A DNA stretch of 64,000 bases, from the NCBI RefSeq assembly GCF_000716675.1, contig NZ_JNXT01000017.1, positions 137,315 through 201,314 on the forward strand. The letters are read 5' to 3'. The notes under the pieces were generated by a model. The model did not search any database, was not told where the DNA came from, and saw only the letters and a program-made list of their open reading frames with translations. Numbering within the stretch: position 1 is the first letter of the stretch; the number at the start of each line of letters is the position of its first letter. Below, one piece after another: positions 24,528 through 33,812 of the stretch. The position numbers and the translations under genes are program-made. This stretch comes from Streptomyces alboflavus (GTDB lineage Bacteria > Actinomycetota > Actinomycetes > Streptomycetales > Streptomycetaceae).

Positions 24528-24610
24528 CCCCGCCCCTCACCCCGGAGCGGCACGCACCACGCCCCCGTGTGTGCCGCTCCGGCCCCGCCCGCGCACCACC
24601 GGAACGGCCC

Positions 24611-26083
24611 TTGTCTGAACTCTCGATCACCCCCCTCACGGTCAAATTCCCCCACAGGTCGAAGCGCGGCATCCTGCTCGGCCTCACCCTTCCCCAACTG
24701 GTCCTGGTCTCCTCGGCGTTGGCGCTGCTGCTGGTCACCGTCGTCAGCACCGGACTCCTCGGCGCGATCGTGCTCGCCCCGCTGTGGGCCGCGGTCGCCG
24801 CGCTGGTCGCCATCCGCCGCAACGGCCGCTCCCTGATCGACTGGGCGCCGATCGTCGTCCGCTTCGCCCGGCGCCGGCGCAGCGGGCAGACCCTGTGGCT
24901 GGCCCGGCCGGTCACCCGCCCCCGCCACGACGGCACCCTCCACCTGCCCGGCACCGCCGCCTCCCTGCGCGTCGTCACGCCCTCGGACTCGGCCAACGGC
25001 GCCGCCGCGGTGCACGACCCGCACAGCCAGACGCTGACCGCCGTCGCCCGCGTCTCCAGCAGAGCCTTCGCCCTGCTCGACCCCGCCACGCAGAACCACA
25101 ACGTGTCCGGGTGGGGACGCGCCCTGGCAGGCATCGCGCGGACCGGGCATGTCGCCTCCGTGCAGGTCCTGGAGCGCACCGTGCCCGACAGCGGCGACAC
25201 CCTCGCCCGCCACTGGGCCCAGCAGGGACGCCCCGAGACCCCGGTCGCCGGGCAGGTGTACTCCGACCTGGTCGCCTCCGCCGGACCGGCCGCGGCCCCG
25301 CACGAGGCGTACCTGGCGATCTCCCTGGACCTCAAGGCCGCCAAGCGCCTGATCAGTCAGGCAGGCGGAGGTTTCCCCGGCGCGTTCACGGTGATGGAGC
25401 AGACCACCAGCGCTATCGCCCAGGCCGCCCGCAGCGCGGGCCTGATGGTGACCGGCTGGCTGACCGCCCGCGAGATCGCCGCCGTCATCCGCACCGCCTA
25501 CGACCCCAAGGCGCTCTCCAACCTGCAGCAGTGGTCCGAGAGCGGGCGCGCCGAGGCCGACCCCGCTGCCGCCGGGCCCGTCGTCCAGGTCGAGGAGTAC
25601 GACCGGGTGGCCACCGACTCCGCGCGGCACGCCACGTACTGGGTCGAGGACTGGCCGCGCACGGAGACCGGCGCCGGGTTCCTGCACGGGCTGATGTTCA
25701 CCGCCGGTGTGCGGCGCAGCCTGTCCCTTATATACGTGCCCCAGGGGCTCGAGTCCGCGATGCGCGACGTCCAGCGCAAGAAGGCCGCGATCATCTCGGA
25801 TGCCGCCGAGCGCTCGCGGCGCGGCCAGGTCGACTCCGAGGCCGACAGCGTCGAGTACGCCGACGTCAAGACCCGCGAGCGGCAGCTGATCGCCGGACAC
25901 GCGGACGTCGCCCTGACCGGCCTGCTCACCGTCTCGGCTGAGACCGACGCCCTGCTGGACGCCGCGTGCGCGCAGATCGAGACCGCCGCCGTCACCGCCC
26001 AGGTCGACCTGCGCCGCCTCTTCTACCAGCAGCCCGACGCCTTCACCCTCGGCGCGCTGCCCCTGGCCCGCACCGCCCTGTAA
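24611..26083 (+). CDS. SCO6880-family secretion protein
   Basis: 490 aa from TTG 24611 (GGAACGGCCC upstream). Two membrane helices at residues 17-60 (PrgI-like start: LTVKFPHRSKRGILLGLTLPQ) and then a large cytoplasmic part: LRVVTPSDSANGAAAVHDPHSQTLTAVARVSSRAFALLD, YLAISLDLKAAKRLI, a helical stretch with LTAREIAAVIRTAYDP, and a C-terminal VALTGLLTVSAET. This is the pattern of SCO6880 proteins, which resemble the N-terminal non-ATPase half of VirB4; the ATPase half would be the separate gene at 27234. Confidence 0.8.
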   Translation: MSELSITPLTVKFPHRSKRGILLGLTLPQLVLVSSALALLLVTVVSTGLLGAIVLAPLWAAVAALVAIRRNGRSLIDWAPIVVRFARRRRSGQTLWLARPVTRPRHDGTLHLPGTAASLRVVTPSDSANGAAAVHDPHSQTLTAVARVSSRAFALLDPATQNHNVSGWGRALAGIARTGHVASVQVLERTVPDSGDTLARHWAQQGRPETPVAGQVYSDLVASAGPAAAPHEAYLAISLDLKAAKRLISQAGGGFPGAFTVMEQTTSAIAQAARSAGLMVTGWLTAREIAAVIRTAYDPKALSNLQQWSESGRAEADPAAAGPVVQVEEYDRVATDSARHATYWVEDWPRTETGAGFLHGLMFTAGVRRSLSLIYVPQGLESAMRDVQRKKAAIISDAAERSRRGQVDSEADSVEYADVKTRERQLIAGHADVALTGLLTVSAETDALLDAACAQIETAAVTAQVDLRRLFYQQPDAFTLGALPLARTAL

Positions 26084-26147
26084 TCCACCTCGGCCCCACC
26101 CGATTGGGGCCCGTGCCCTGCCGCACCGGCAGGAAGGATCTTCCCCT

Positions 26148-26621
26148 TTGACCTCAGCCACCCCCGTCGGCGACGCGCACCCCTATCTCCGGGCTGCCAG
26201 TGCCGGAGTGCGCCACCACACCCGCACCCTCACCGCCGAAACGGCCACCGCGCCGGTGCCCGCGGACCGCACCCACCTCGACGTCCTGCACGCGCACCTG
26301 ATCGCCCTGCACCGCCTCGTCGACCAGCTCCAGGCAGCAACCCGGCCTCCGCACCCCGCGGCAGGACGGCAGCTGGCCACCGCCGGCACCCGGCTGTGGC
26401 AGGCCGGCGCCGCCCTCCACGACGCCTTCCACCTCCTGCCCGCCGTCCACGAGACGTCTGCGGACGAGGAGGAGTGCCGCCCCGAACGGCTCCCCGAAGG
26501 CCCTCCGGTGCTGACCATCTGCCAGCGCCACCTCGCCGCCAGCCACCTCGTGCGCCGCACGACCACCCCCACCGACCTCAACAGCCCCCTGCACGGCCAC
26601 AGCACCACCTGCGCCCTGTAA
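26148..26621 (+). CDS. DUF6238-like protein
   Basis: 157 aa, TTG after AAGGATCTTCCCC. The central part (LDVLHAHLIALHRLVDQLQAATR, QLATAGTRLWQAGAALHDAFH) and the C-terminal RLPEGPPVLTICQRHLAASHLVRRRTT-like segment match what I recall of DUF6238, which accompanies SCO6880/6881 genes in Streptomyces. Soluble, helical, unknown role; probably an accessory of the secretion block. Confidence 0.65.
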   Translation: MTSATPVGDAHPYLRAASAGVRHHTRTLTAETATAPVPADRTHLDVLHAHLIALHRLVDQLQAATRPPHPAAGRQLATAGTRLWQAGAALHDAFHLLPAVHETSADEEECRPERLPEGPPVLTICQRHLAASHLVRRTTTPTDLNSPLHGHSTTCAL

Positions 26622-26647
26622 CTCCCCTCCTGCGAAAGGCCCCTGAC

Positions 26648-27190
26648 TTGCGCACGCTCAAGCGCTCCACCTCCGCCGCCCTCGTCCTCGCCGCGCTCAC
26701 CGGCACCGCGGCCCTGGCCATCGCCACCCCGGCATCCGCCGCCAGCTACCACTGCAAGACCAGCACCAAGTCCGTCGACGACGCCGCCTACGACGGCATA
26801 TGGGCCGACAACTGGGACTTCACCGTCAAGCTGTGCTCCAAGCAGTCCGGCGACTACCTCTACAGCTACGCGTCCATCTCCTGGGACGGCCCGGCGTACG
26901 GCCGGGTCGACGACTCGAGCATCTTCGACGGCGCGTACTTCAAGCTGCAGGCCAAGAAGTCCGTCTCGGGCACCGACCCGGTCCTCAAGTCAGCCAACTA
27001 CTACGGCATCGAATCGCGGCTGGAAAACAGCGACTCCAACGCCAACTACAACAACCACTACACGACGCCCGTGATGAAGACGAAGGTCGGCGCGGCGCGT
27101 GTGCTCACGGACGGCGAGCTGCACCTGGACTGGAACAACGACGGCAACGGCTACGGGCGCCACCAGTTCACCGCCTCCCCGGTCGTGTGA
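26648..27190 (+). CDS. Secreted beta-rich protein
   Basis: 180 aa, TTG start. A Sec signal peptide (residues 1-34, ending ASAA) and a mature domain with two cysteines (YHCKTS, VKLCSK), many aromatic residues and alternating strands (DYLYSYASISWDG, FKLQAKKSV, GELHLDWNND). Looks like an extracellular beta-sandwich; family unknown. Lying between secretion genes it may be a surface component of the apparatus. Confidence 0.7.
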   Translation: MRTLKRSTSAALVLAALTGTAALAIATPASAASYHCKTSTKSVDDAAYDGIWADNWDFTVKLCSKQSGDYLYSYASISWDGPAYGRVDDSSIFDGAYFKLQAKKSVSGTDPVLKSANYYGIESRLENSDSNANYNNHYTTPVMKTKVGAARVLTDGELHLDWNNDGNGYGRHQFTASPVV

Positions 27191-27233
27191 TCGCCCGCCT
27201 CCCCGACCGCCGTCATCTGAAAGCCGCCCCGTC

Positions 27234-28748
27234 ATGACCCACCGGCCCGCCCGGCGCGCCCGCCGCGCCTCGGCCTCTCCGCTGTTCACCCCGCACGGCA
27301 CCGACCGCGCCAGCCGCAAGGCAGCGCGCCGTCAGCTCGCCGAGGCCGCCGCCAAGGCCCGCGCCGAAGCCGCCCTGCACCCGGCCGGCACCGAACCGGC
27401 CGAGCAGGAGATGCCGCAGCCCCTCTTCCCGCCCAGCGGCCGTCCCGGCCCCGCCTCCGCACGCGGCGGCAAGCTGAAGCTGCCCGCGCACCGCATGACC
27501 ACCGCCACCGTCGCGGGCGCCTACCCCTTCCTCGCCGAAGGCGGGCTCGGCGCCGAGGGCATCTACATCGGCCGCGACGTGCACGCCGAAGCCTCTTTCT
27601 GTTTCGACCCGTTCGCCCTGTACGGCAAGATCGAAGGCTTCACCAACCCGAACGTGCTGCTCGCGGGCGTGATCGGCCAGGGCAAGAGCGCCCTGGCCAA
27701 GTCCTTCGCCCTGCGATCGGTGGCCTTCGGGTACCGCGTGTACGTGCCGTGTGACCCCAAGGGGGAATGGACCCCGGTGGCCGCCGCGCTCGGCGGCACC
27801 TCGATCGCTCTCGGCCCTGGACTGCCGGGCAAGCTCAATCCCCTGGACGCGGCCCCTCGCCCGCCATCGGTCTCCGAGACGGACTGGGCGAGCGAGATCC
27901 GCAAGAGGCGCCTGCTACTGCTCGGTTCCCTGGCCCGCACCGTCCTCGGGCGGGACCTGCTGCCGATGGAGCACACCGGCCTCGACGTCGCCCTGGACGC
28001 CGTGGTCACCCGCGCCGCCGCGAGCGGACGCACCCCGCTGCTCGGCGACATCGCCGCCATGCTCAACAGCCCCGACGAACTCGACGCGGCGGGCGGCCTG
28101 ATGTCCGGCCGCCTGGGCGATGCCTCCCGCGACCTGGCCCATGCCATGCGCAGATTGGTTCACGGTGACTTGGCCGGCATGTTCGACGCGCCCTCCACCG
28201 TGCGCTTCGACCCGAGCAGCCCGATGCTCACCATCGACCTGTCCCGGCTGGGCGGCTCCGGCGACGACACCGCCCTCGTCCTCGCCATGACCTGCGCCTC
28301 CGCCTGGATGGAGTCCGCCCTCTCCGACCCGAACGGTGGTCGGCGCTGGATCGTCTACGACGAGGCGTGGCGACTGATGCGCCACCCCGGCCTGCTGGCG
28401 CGCATGCAGTCCCAGTGGAAGCTCAGCCGCGGCCTGGGCATCGCCAACCTGATGGTGATCCACCGGCTGTCCGACCTGCTCACCGCGGGCGACGCCGGAT
28501 CGCGCGGACGAGCCCTCGCCGAGGGTCTGCTCGCCGACTGCTCCACGCGCATCATCTACCGCCAGGAGACCGACCAACTCCACGCTGCCGCAGCCCTCTT
28601 GGGCCTCACCTCAGTGGAGAGCGACGCCATCTCCCACCTCAACCGCGGCAGGGGCCTGTGGAAGGCCGCCGGACGATCTTTCATCGTTCAACACCTCCTC
28701 CATCCACACGAATTGTCACTATTTGACACGGATGCCCGAATGCATTAG
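27234..28748 (+). CDS. VirB4-like secretion ATPase
   Basis: 504 aa from ATG 27234. After a basic N terminus comes an AAA/RecA-type ATPase: Walker A GVIGQGKSALAKS (about 144-154), VYVPCDPKGEW, a helical insertion (220-320), LTIDLSRLGG, Walker B RRWIVYDEAWRLM (about 368-380), NLMVIHRLSDL and the closing SFIVQHLLHPHE. This is the C-terminal domain of VirB4/TraC-type ATPases that energise type IV secretion; the usual N-terminal domain is on the SCO6880-like protein. No membrane helix, no Arg tail. Confidence 0.85.
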   Translation: MTHRPARRARRASASPLFTPHGTDRASRKAARRQLAEAAAKARAEAALHPAGTEPAEQEMPQPLFPPSGRPGPASARGGKLKLPAHRMTTATVAGAYPFLAEGGLGAEGIYIGRDVHAEASFCFDPFALYGKIEGFTNPNVLLAGVIGQGKSALAKSFALRSVAFGYRVYVPCDPKGEWTPVAAALGGTSIALGPGLPGKLNPLDAAPRPPSVSETDWASEIRKRRLLLLGSLARTVLGRDLLPMEHTGLDVALDAVVTRAAASGRTPLLGDIAAMLNSPDELDAAGGLMSGRLGDASRDLAHAMRRLVHGDLAGMFDAPSTVRFDPSSPMLTIDLSRLGGSGDDTALVLAMTCASAWMESALSDPNGGRRWIVYDEAWRLMRHPGLLARMQSQWKLSRGLGIANLMVIHRLSDLLTAGDAGSRGRALAEGLLADCSTRIIYRQETDQLHAAAALLGLTSVESDAISHLNRGRGLWKAAGRSFIVQHLLHPHELSLFDTDARMH

Positions 28749-28775
28749 CGCATCGAACTGCCGAACGGAAACCCC

Positions 28776-29465
28776 GTGACCACCGCTTCCCAGCCCAACC
28801 CGACCGGGCCGTTGCGCTCCTTCACCGTCGCCCAGGACGGCACACTGCACTTCACTGTGCGCGCCCGGGACCTCGACCACGCACACGAACGGATCGCCGG
28901 TCTCGAAGCCTCCGAAGCCGGAGCAGAAGTCCCCCTGGGCGACGGCGTCCAGCTGACCCACGTCACCTACGGCGCTGTGGCCGACTCCGACATCAGCCCC
29001 ACCGATCCACAGGCCCAGAGCCCGGCTCAACCGCCCGCCCTCGGCACCCAGATGGTGGTCGAGGCCCTCGGCACCTCGCCGCAGCGCCTCGGCCGACTCC
29101 ACACGACTGATTCCACCGAGGACGCCGTCGCCTGGCTCGTGGTCGTGGCCGCCCGCCATCTGGACCGCGTACACGAACAGCTCATCAACGCCGCCCAGTA
29201 CGCGGCCTCCACTCTGACGCGCGTCGCCACCGGGAAGGCGCAGATCAATTCGTTGGGAGTCCTGCAGAACAGCGCCACGCAGATCGACATCCTGGCCGCG
29301 CGCCGCGCCGACGCCATCGAGCGCCTCAAGGAAGTCCTCCATGTCTACCGCCAGGTGGCAGCCCCCGACGACGTCACCGCGCAACCGGCGCATCACGCCG
29401 GCCAGGCCCCGATCCGCCCGGCCGCCCCCATCGCTCCTCCCGGCCGCCCATCGCGTCGCCGGTGA
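28776..29465 (+). CDS. Unknown two-part protein, Arg tail
   Basis: 229 aa, GTG start with weak Shine-Dalgarno. Residues 12-75 are a small beta-alpha-beta part (RSFTVAQDGTLHFTVRARDLDHAHERI...VQLTHVTYGAV). A linker leads to a helical domain (95-195: AVAWLVVVAARHLDRVHEQLINAAQYAASTLTRVA...ATQIDILAARRADAIERLKEVL). Ends RPSRRR. First gene of the cargo array after the VirB4-like gene. Confidence 0.6.
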   Translation: MTTASQPNPTGPLRSFTVAQDGTLHFTVRARDLDHAHERIAGLEASEAGAEVPLGDGVQLTHVTYGAVADSDISPTDPQAQSPAQPPALGTQMVVEALGTSPQRLGRLHTTDSTEDAVAWLVVVAARHLDRVHEQLINAAQYAASTLTRVATGKAQINSLGVLQNSATQIDILAARRADAIERLKEVLHVYRQVAAPDDVTAQPAHHAGQAPIRPAAPIAPPGRPSRRR

Positions 29466-29491
29466 CCCTGCCCCTCTCTTCCAAGGAGTCC

Positions 29492-30271
29492 ATGCCCGCC
29501 TCCCGCGCCGACCTCGCCTCCTTCTCCGAGGCGCTCGCCGCTCGCCTGCCCGGCGACTGGCACAGCACGTACCGCCAACACGACGCGCACGGCGACCAGT
29601 TCCCTCTCGACGACGAGGTCTGGGACAACGGTCACGTCAACTGGGCATTCAGCGAGTTCGTCCTCGGTCACGACGCCCAGCTGGCCGGGCCCGACGGTCA
29701 GCGGCTGTGCGTCATCGACCGTCCGCTGCATCCCGACCAGTTCCTCGTGGTTCCCCTCGCCCCGGACGAGGGCCTCAAGTCCCACCACTTCCATGGCGTC
29801 GACGAGCCCAACGGCATCAAGGTCGGCAACGACCCGCTGCGCGCTGCCGTCGCGGTCAGCCGCCGCGTCCTGCCCCGCTACCAGCGCGCCCTGGCCGCCG
29901 TGCGCCACAACGCGCAGGTCCAGCCCGAGCCCCCGCTGCGCCCCGCGCCGCCCGAGGTCGACCAGGTCCTCACCCTGACCCGGTACGCCGACGGCGCGTT
30001 CGGCACGCCGTACGCGACGGTGCCCGCAGAGGCCCGCAGCACGCTCTACGTCCACGGCTTCCAGTACCACCCGCACCAAGGCGCCTTCCTCCTGCCCGCC
30101 GCGTACGGCGAGGCCGGCCAGGCCCTGCGCATCCAGGCCGTGGCGCAGCAGCTCGCCGCCCACCGCATCGGCGTCAACCTCCGGCACAGCCCGCCGTCTC
30201 CCGCCGCGCGGCCCGCGCTGAACACCCGCGCCCCGCTGCCGAGTTCGACGCCCGCCGCCCATCACCGCTAG
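29492..30271 (+). CDS. LPGxW protein with C-terminal copy of the recurrent small domain
   Basis: 259 aa from ATG 29492 (AAGGAG five bases upstream). Domain 1 (about 1-135): LASFSEALAARLPGDWHSTYRQHD..., VWDNGHVNWAFSEFVLGHDAQL, FLVVPLAPDEG, LLPRYQRAL-like VLPRYQRALAAV. Domain 2 (about 155-230) is the recurrent small domain: VLTLTRYADGAFGTPYATVPAEARSTLYVHGFQYHPHQGAFLLPA...RIQAVAQQLAAHRIGVNLRH. Close paralogue of 46809. In 35148 and 37161 the same two domains occur in the opposite order. Ends PAAHHR. Confidence 0.65.
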   Translation: MPASRADLASFSEALAARLPGDWHSTYRQHDAHGDQFPLDDEVWDNGHVNWAFSEFVLGHDAQLAGPDGQRLCVIDRPLHPDQFLVVPLAPDEGLKSHHFHGVDEPNGIKVGNDPLRAAVAVSRRVLPRYQRALAAVRHNAQVQPEPPLRPAPPEVDQVLTLTRYADGAFGTPYATVPAEARSTLYVHGFQYHPHQGAFLLPAAYGEAGQALRIQAVAQQLAAHRIGVNLRHSPPSPAARPALNTRAPLPSSTPAAHHR

Positions 30272-30317
30272 ACCCCGCCGGGTATCGCGGCCCGACCCTG
30301 CTTTCAGGAGATCCCAC

Positions 30318-30764
30318 CTGTCCACGTCTTCCGCCACCCCCGCGGTCCCCGCCGCGGACATCACCACCCCCACCGATCCCGACGGCCGCTACGTATACGG
30401 CCGCCAGGTCCTCGCACTCACCGACCAGCTCAACGGCACGACGTCCTACGAGCACGCCGCTGCCCTGGCCGACCAGGTCCTGGAACCGACCGACGGCCTG
30501 CTGGAGCGACTGGCCGAGTTCTTCGAAGCGGCGGCCGAGAAGGCCAAGGAGGCCGACCACGACGACGGGTTCGACCTCCACTACGACCTGGAGGACGCAG
30601 CGTCCACCCTGCGCGGGCTCGGTGAAGACCTGCACGTCGCCGTCGACCGCATGCGCGCCCTGGCCCCGCGCTCCCCTACACGCCAGGCCACCAAGGCGAC
30701 CGTCACAGGCTCGAGCATCGGGCTGCCGACGGCGGTGCTGCCCACGCCTGGTCGCACCCGGTGA
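30318..30764 (+). CDS. Small helical protein, CTG start
   Basis: 148 aa. The only credible start is CTG 30318, with CAGGAG and a 7-base spacer; no ATG, GTG or TTG occurs in frame until far inside. Residues 25-120 are helical and acidic (RYVYGRQVLALTDQLNG, ALADQVLEPTDGLLERLAEFFEAAAEKAKEA, LEDAASTLRGLGEDLHVAVDRM). Ends TPGRTR. The stop overlaps the next GTG (GTGA). Unknown function. Confidence 0.7.
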   Translation: MSTSSATPAVPAADITTPTDPDGRYVYGRQVLALTDQLNGTTSYEHAAALADQVLEPTDGLLERLAEFFEAAAEKAKEADHDDGFDLHYDLEDAASTLRGLGEDLHVAVDRMRALAPRSPTRQATKATVTGSSIGLPTAVLPTPGRTR

Positions 30765-31375
30765 CAGCGCCAGAGGCGCCCGGTTTGCTCGCCGGTCTGG
30801 AGCAGGCGGCGCACCTGCACTCGCTGGCCGAGCGCATCCACCATGCCGCCGACGATCTGCCAGCCCCGCAGCCCACTCACTCGCTCGCCAGCATCAGCGA
30901 GGACGTCGAGGACCAAGTCCGCGTCATCGCGGGCGTCTTCGCCTCGCTCGCGCATGAAGCCGCCGTCCACGGCCGGGCGGCGAAGCAGCATCTCGGCGCG
31001 GCAGATGCCCTGGCCCACCGCAAGGTCGCACTGATGACGCGGGCGGCCGATCCTCTCGGCTGGGCACTGGCCAAGCTGGGCGAGGCCGTCGCCCAGATCG
31101 GGCGCCTCCAGGAGATCAGCGCCGGCCCACGCACCCCCGAGCGAGCCCAGGCCATCGACACGGCACGCGCGGCCCTGGACGACCGGCTGTTCAGTGCCCA
31201 CCGGCACCTGACCGACGCGGCCGGCAACCTGCACCGGGACGCCGACCTGCTCGTCGCGGCGGCATCCGGGGCACGGCGCGGGCCAACTGCTCCGCCCGCT
31301 CACCGCAACCGGACACCCGCCGCACGGCCCGTGTCCACTCGCCTGCCGCCGACCGCCTCTAGAACCCTCCGCTGA
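30761..31375 (+). CDS. Helical protein with Arg tail
   Basis: 204 aa, GTG overlapping the previous stop. Helical throughout residues 5-165 (LLAGLEQAAHLHSLAERIHHAAD, VEDQVRVIAGVFASLAHEAAVHGRAAKQHLGAADAL, ARAALDDRLFSAHRHLTDAAGNLHRDADLL). Resembles 34595 and 30318 in size and helix pattern. Ends ASRTLR. Two GC-rich hairpins follow (31398-31438), which may end the operon. Confidence 0.6.
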   Translation: MTAPEAPGLLAGLEQAAHLHSLAERIHHAADDLPAPQPTHSLASISEDVEDQVRVIAGVFASLAHEAAVHGRAAKQHLGAADALAHRKVALMTRAADPLGWALAKLGEAVAQIGRLQEISAGPRTPERAQAIDTARAALDDRLFSAHRHLTDAAGNLHRDADLLVAAASGARRGPTAPPAHRNRTPAARPVSTRLPPTASRTLR

Positions 31376-31397
31376 CCTGCGCAGACACCGTGCGATA

Positions 31398-31438
31398 CCC
31401 CGCTGCGGGGCAGCTTCGCGCCCGCGTGACCGCGCGGG
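31398..31438 (+). terminator. Two tandem short hairpins, possible operon end
   Basis: CCCCG-CTG-CGGGG, then CCCGCG-6 nt-CGCGGG, lying between the stop at 31375 and promoter module 3. Short stems and no T run, so a terminator is only a suggestion. Confidence 0.35.
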
Positions 31439-31449
31439 TGAAGGCGGCA

Positions 31450-31494
31450 ACATAGCCGACGATCCCCGGTTAGCGAAACCGGGGATCGTCCGGA
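31450..31494 (+). promoter_or_regulatory. Promoter/5'-hairpin module, copy 3
   Basis: ACATAG, six bases, then ATCCCCGGTT-AGCGA-AACCGGGGAT (31462-31486), flanked by G and C that extend pairing to 11 bp, then TCCGGA. The predicted +1 at 31462 is the first base of the repeat. The lipoprotein start is 79 nt downstream. An upstream GGTGAAGG is shared with copy 1. Confidence 0.8.
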
Positions 31495-31540
31495 CCCTAG
31501 AGGCGGATCACCCCACCACCCCTTTCTTGAGGAGCACCTC

Positions 31541-32608
31541 ATCCGCCGCCCCCTCCACCGTTTCCCCCTGGCCATCGCCACGGCCTGCGTGGCCCTGGCC
31601 GCGACTGCCTGCGACAGCGGCAGCGACAACCCCGAGGCCAAGAACCCCGCTCCGTCCGCCAGCGCCGACAAGGAACGGGAGCTGCCGCCCGCGCTGACCA
31701 AGCAGCAGGCCCTCGCCGAGATCGACCGGTATGCGACGGTCAACAACAAGGCCAATGCCGACCGCGACCGCGACCTGCTCGACACCATCGAGGACGGCCC
31801 CCTGTATGCCATGTCGGTCTCTGAGTACAAGGAGACCGAGGGCCTGACCAAGTCCGAGCGCAAGGCGTACAAGCCGTGGGCGTACGACGCCAAGAGCGCC
31901 AAGCTGTACATCCCGCGCATCGCATCCGGGCAGGCGCGCTGGTTCGCCGCCGCGCTCTCCAGCACCAAGGGCAAGGCCCCCGACCGGCTCGCCGTCTTCG
32001 CCGAACAGCCGCAGCACAAGCGGTGGGAGATGGTCTCCGTCGCCGATCTGTACGGCACGGACCTGCCCAAGGTCGCCCTGGACGCCGACGGATACGCCAC
32101 CGCCGTCGCCGCCAACGGCAACAAGGACCTGCCCGCGGGAGCCGACCTGCTGCGCAGCGGCATCCTGGACAACTTCGCCACCGGCGGCCAGAACTCCGGG
32201 AAGAAGGTCTTCGCCAAGAGCAAGGCGAGCAGCCAGCAGATCAAGGTCCACGACGAGACCGTCAAGCAGTACGGCAGCCAGGGCACCAGCACCTTCGCCG
32301 GCGCCGCCAACCGCTACCGCGACGCGTACGCGCTGAAGACCACCGACGGCGGCGCGCTGGTCTTCTTCTCCCACACCCACACACAGACCGACGCGGTCGC
32401 CCGCTCCGGGCTGCAGCTCAACCCCGGTAAGGGCGACCGGGCCTGGCTGCACGACATCCCGCGCACGAGCATCCGCTACGAGTTCGTCTGCAACGACGCC
32501 GCCATTGTCCCCGCCAAGGCCGCGCCCTCCACGCTCCTGGCCTACACCTGCGCCCGCACCGACGCGTCCGGCCCGCCCGTGAACTCCCCTTCCCTGCCCC
32601 GCGTGTAG
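31541..32608 (+). CDS. Lipoprotein, ATC start
   Basis: 355 aa from ATC 31541, which has GAGGAG and a six-base spacer. A conventional GTG exists at 31589 but would cut the signal peptide in half, whereas from ATC the protein opens with IRRPLHRFPLAIATACVALA and an LAATAC lipobox-like site (Cys near residue 22). The mature part has a helix with RYATVNNKANADRD, a strand-rich middle and SGILDNFATGG. It resembles actinobacterial lipoproteins of unknown function. Exposed on the membrane, first gene after module 3. No Arg tail. Confidence 0.8.
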   Translation: MRRPLHRFPLAIATACVALAATACDSGSDNPEAKNPAPSASADKERELPPALTKQQALAEIDRYATVNNKANADRDRDLLDTIEDGPLYAMSVSEYKETEGLTKSERKAYKPWAYDAKSAKLYIPRIASGQARWFAAALSSTKGKAPDRLAVFAEQPQHKRWEMVSVADLYGTDLPKVALDADGYATAVAANGNKDLPAGADLLRSGILDNFATGGQNSGKKVFAKSKASSQQIKVHDETVKQYGSQGTSTFAGAANRYRDAYALKTTDGGALVFFSHTHTQTDAVARSGLQLNPGKGDRAWLHDIPRTSIRYEFVCNDAAIVPAKAAPSTLLAYTCARTDASGPPVNSPSLPRV

Positions 32609-32643
32609 CGCGGCCTTCCACCGCACCTCACCTGGAACAGCCC

Positions 32644-33189
32644 TTGCCCGACCCCGACTTCGAGCTGTACGACAACGTCGGCCGCGACGCCGACCAGATC
32701 GCCGCCGCCCGCTACGGCATCGCCACCGACCGCGACCTGCTCCGCTGGGCGAAACGGGATGCCGAACCCTTCCTGGGCGAACACCCGCTACCGGACACCC
32801 CCTTGCCGGGCCCGGACCTGGCCCCGTATCACCACGCGCTCGCCGCCGCCGAGACACCAGCGCAGGCCAGCGCCGTCACCCAGCACCTCCTGGACGCTGC
32901 CGGACCCGTGCTCCAGGCGGTCAGCGACTACCTGCTGTCCGCGGCCCGATGGCGCGGCCAGAACCGCGGAGCGGAGCCAGAATCCCCGCCCAAGATGCTG
33001 ATGGCAGCGGCCAGCCGCAGCCTTGACGCGCTGGCCCTCGCGCACAGGGCCGACCTGGCCATCCTGCGCGCCGCCTACGACCCCGCGCCGACACCGAAGG
33101 CGCGGGCCAACGACCCGACCAGTGCGGCATCTGCTCTCCCCCCGGCTCCGCCACACACTCCTCCCACCGGGCCGGCCCCCGGCCGGTAA
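32644..33189 (+). CDS. Helical protein with Arg-ended tail
   Basis: 181 aa, TTG after GGAACAGCCC. The N terminus is acidic (DPDFELYDNVGRDADQIAAARYGI); residues 55-145 are helical (LAPYHHALAAAETPAQASAVTQHLLDAAGPVLQAVSDYLLSAARWRG, SRSLDALALAHRADLAILRAAYD). A proline-rich tail ends GPAPGR. No recognised family. Confidence 0.6.
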   Translation: MPDPDFELYDNVGRDADQIAAARYGIATDRDLLRWAKRDAEPFLGEHPLPDTPLPGPDLAPYHHALAAAETPAQASAVTQHLLDAAGPVLQAVSDYLLSAARWRGQNRGAEPESPPKMLMAAASRSLDALALAHRADLAILRAAYDPAPTPKARANDPTSAASALPPAPPHTPPTGPAPGR

Positions 33190-33210
33190 CCAGCGCTCCC
33201 CCGAGGTCAC

Positions 33211-33783
33211 TTGTCCACCGGATCCTGCATCGCCCGCCCCACCGAGACCGGCTACACCGGCATATACGTCCACTTCGACGGCTACCCCAGCGGGCGCCTT
33301 CCGCTGCTCCTGGCCGCCTACCAGCACCGCTTCGCCCACGACGTCGAAGCCATGAGCGTCCACCTCATCGACCAGGTGGCCATCGCCTGGGACGAGCTGG
33401 GCACCGACCTCCTCGACGGCGCCCCCAAGTCGCTGGTCAAGAGGCTGACCGGCGGGCAGAGATGGCCCAGCCGCGAGATGGACGACATCATCACCTCGGA
33501 CGGCTCCCCGCCCGAGCGGGTAGTCATCACCGAGGTCAACTCCAGCTCGCTGTCCTGGGGCTACGTTCTGCATCCCGCCGGGATCGAAGTCATCAGCCTG
33601 TACGCGGCCGACCGCGGACCGATCGTCGACTGGAACACCGACCCGCGCACACGGTTCAGCGACAGCCCGTACCTGTGGCTCCCCGGCCATCCGGTACCCG
33701 CTAGCCGACCGCCGCGCACCCGGCCAGCCCCAGCCGCTCCGGCACCCGCCTCACCGGCCACCCGGTCCGCCGCCCACCGCTGA
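33211..33783 (+). CDS. Unknown alpha/beta protein, Arg tail
   Basis: 190 aa, TTG start. Residues 12-150: GYTGIYVHFDGYPSGRLPLLLAAYQHRF, LIDQVAIAWDELG, VVITEVNSSSLSWGYVLHPAGIEVISLYA. A single folded alpha/beta domain I do not recognise. A Pro/Ala/Arg linker ends TRSAAHR. Lies between two array genes and the glycosyltransferase. Confidence 0.6.
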   Translation: MSTGSCIARPTETGYTGIYVHFDGYPSGRLPLLLAAYQHRFAHDVEAMSVHLIDQVAIAWDELGTDLLDGAPKSLVKRLTGGQRWPSREMDDIITSDGSPPERVVITEVNSSSLSWGYVLHPAGIEVISLYAADRGPIVDWNTDPRTRFSDSPYLWLPGHPVPASRPPRTRPAPAAPAPASPATRSAAHR

Positions 33784-33812
33784 CCTCGCCTCTTTCGTCT
33801 CTGGAGAACGTC

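Noticed and set aside
23690..26161. Minus-strand open frame of 823 codons over the secretion genes
   Set aside because: Antisense shadow of the VirB6-like and SCO6880-like genes, which have clear membrane and family features.
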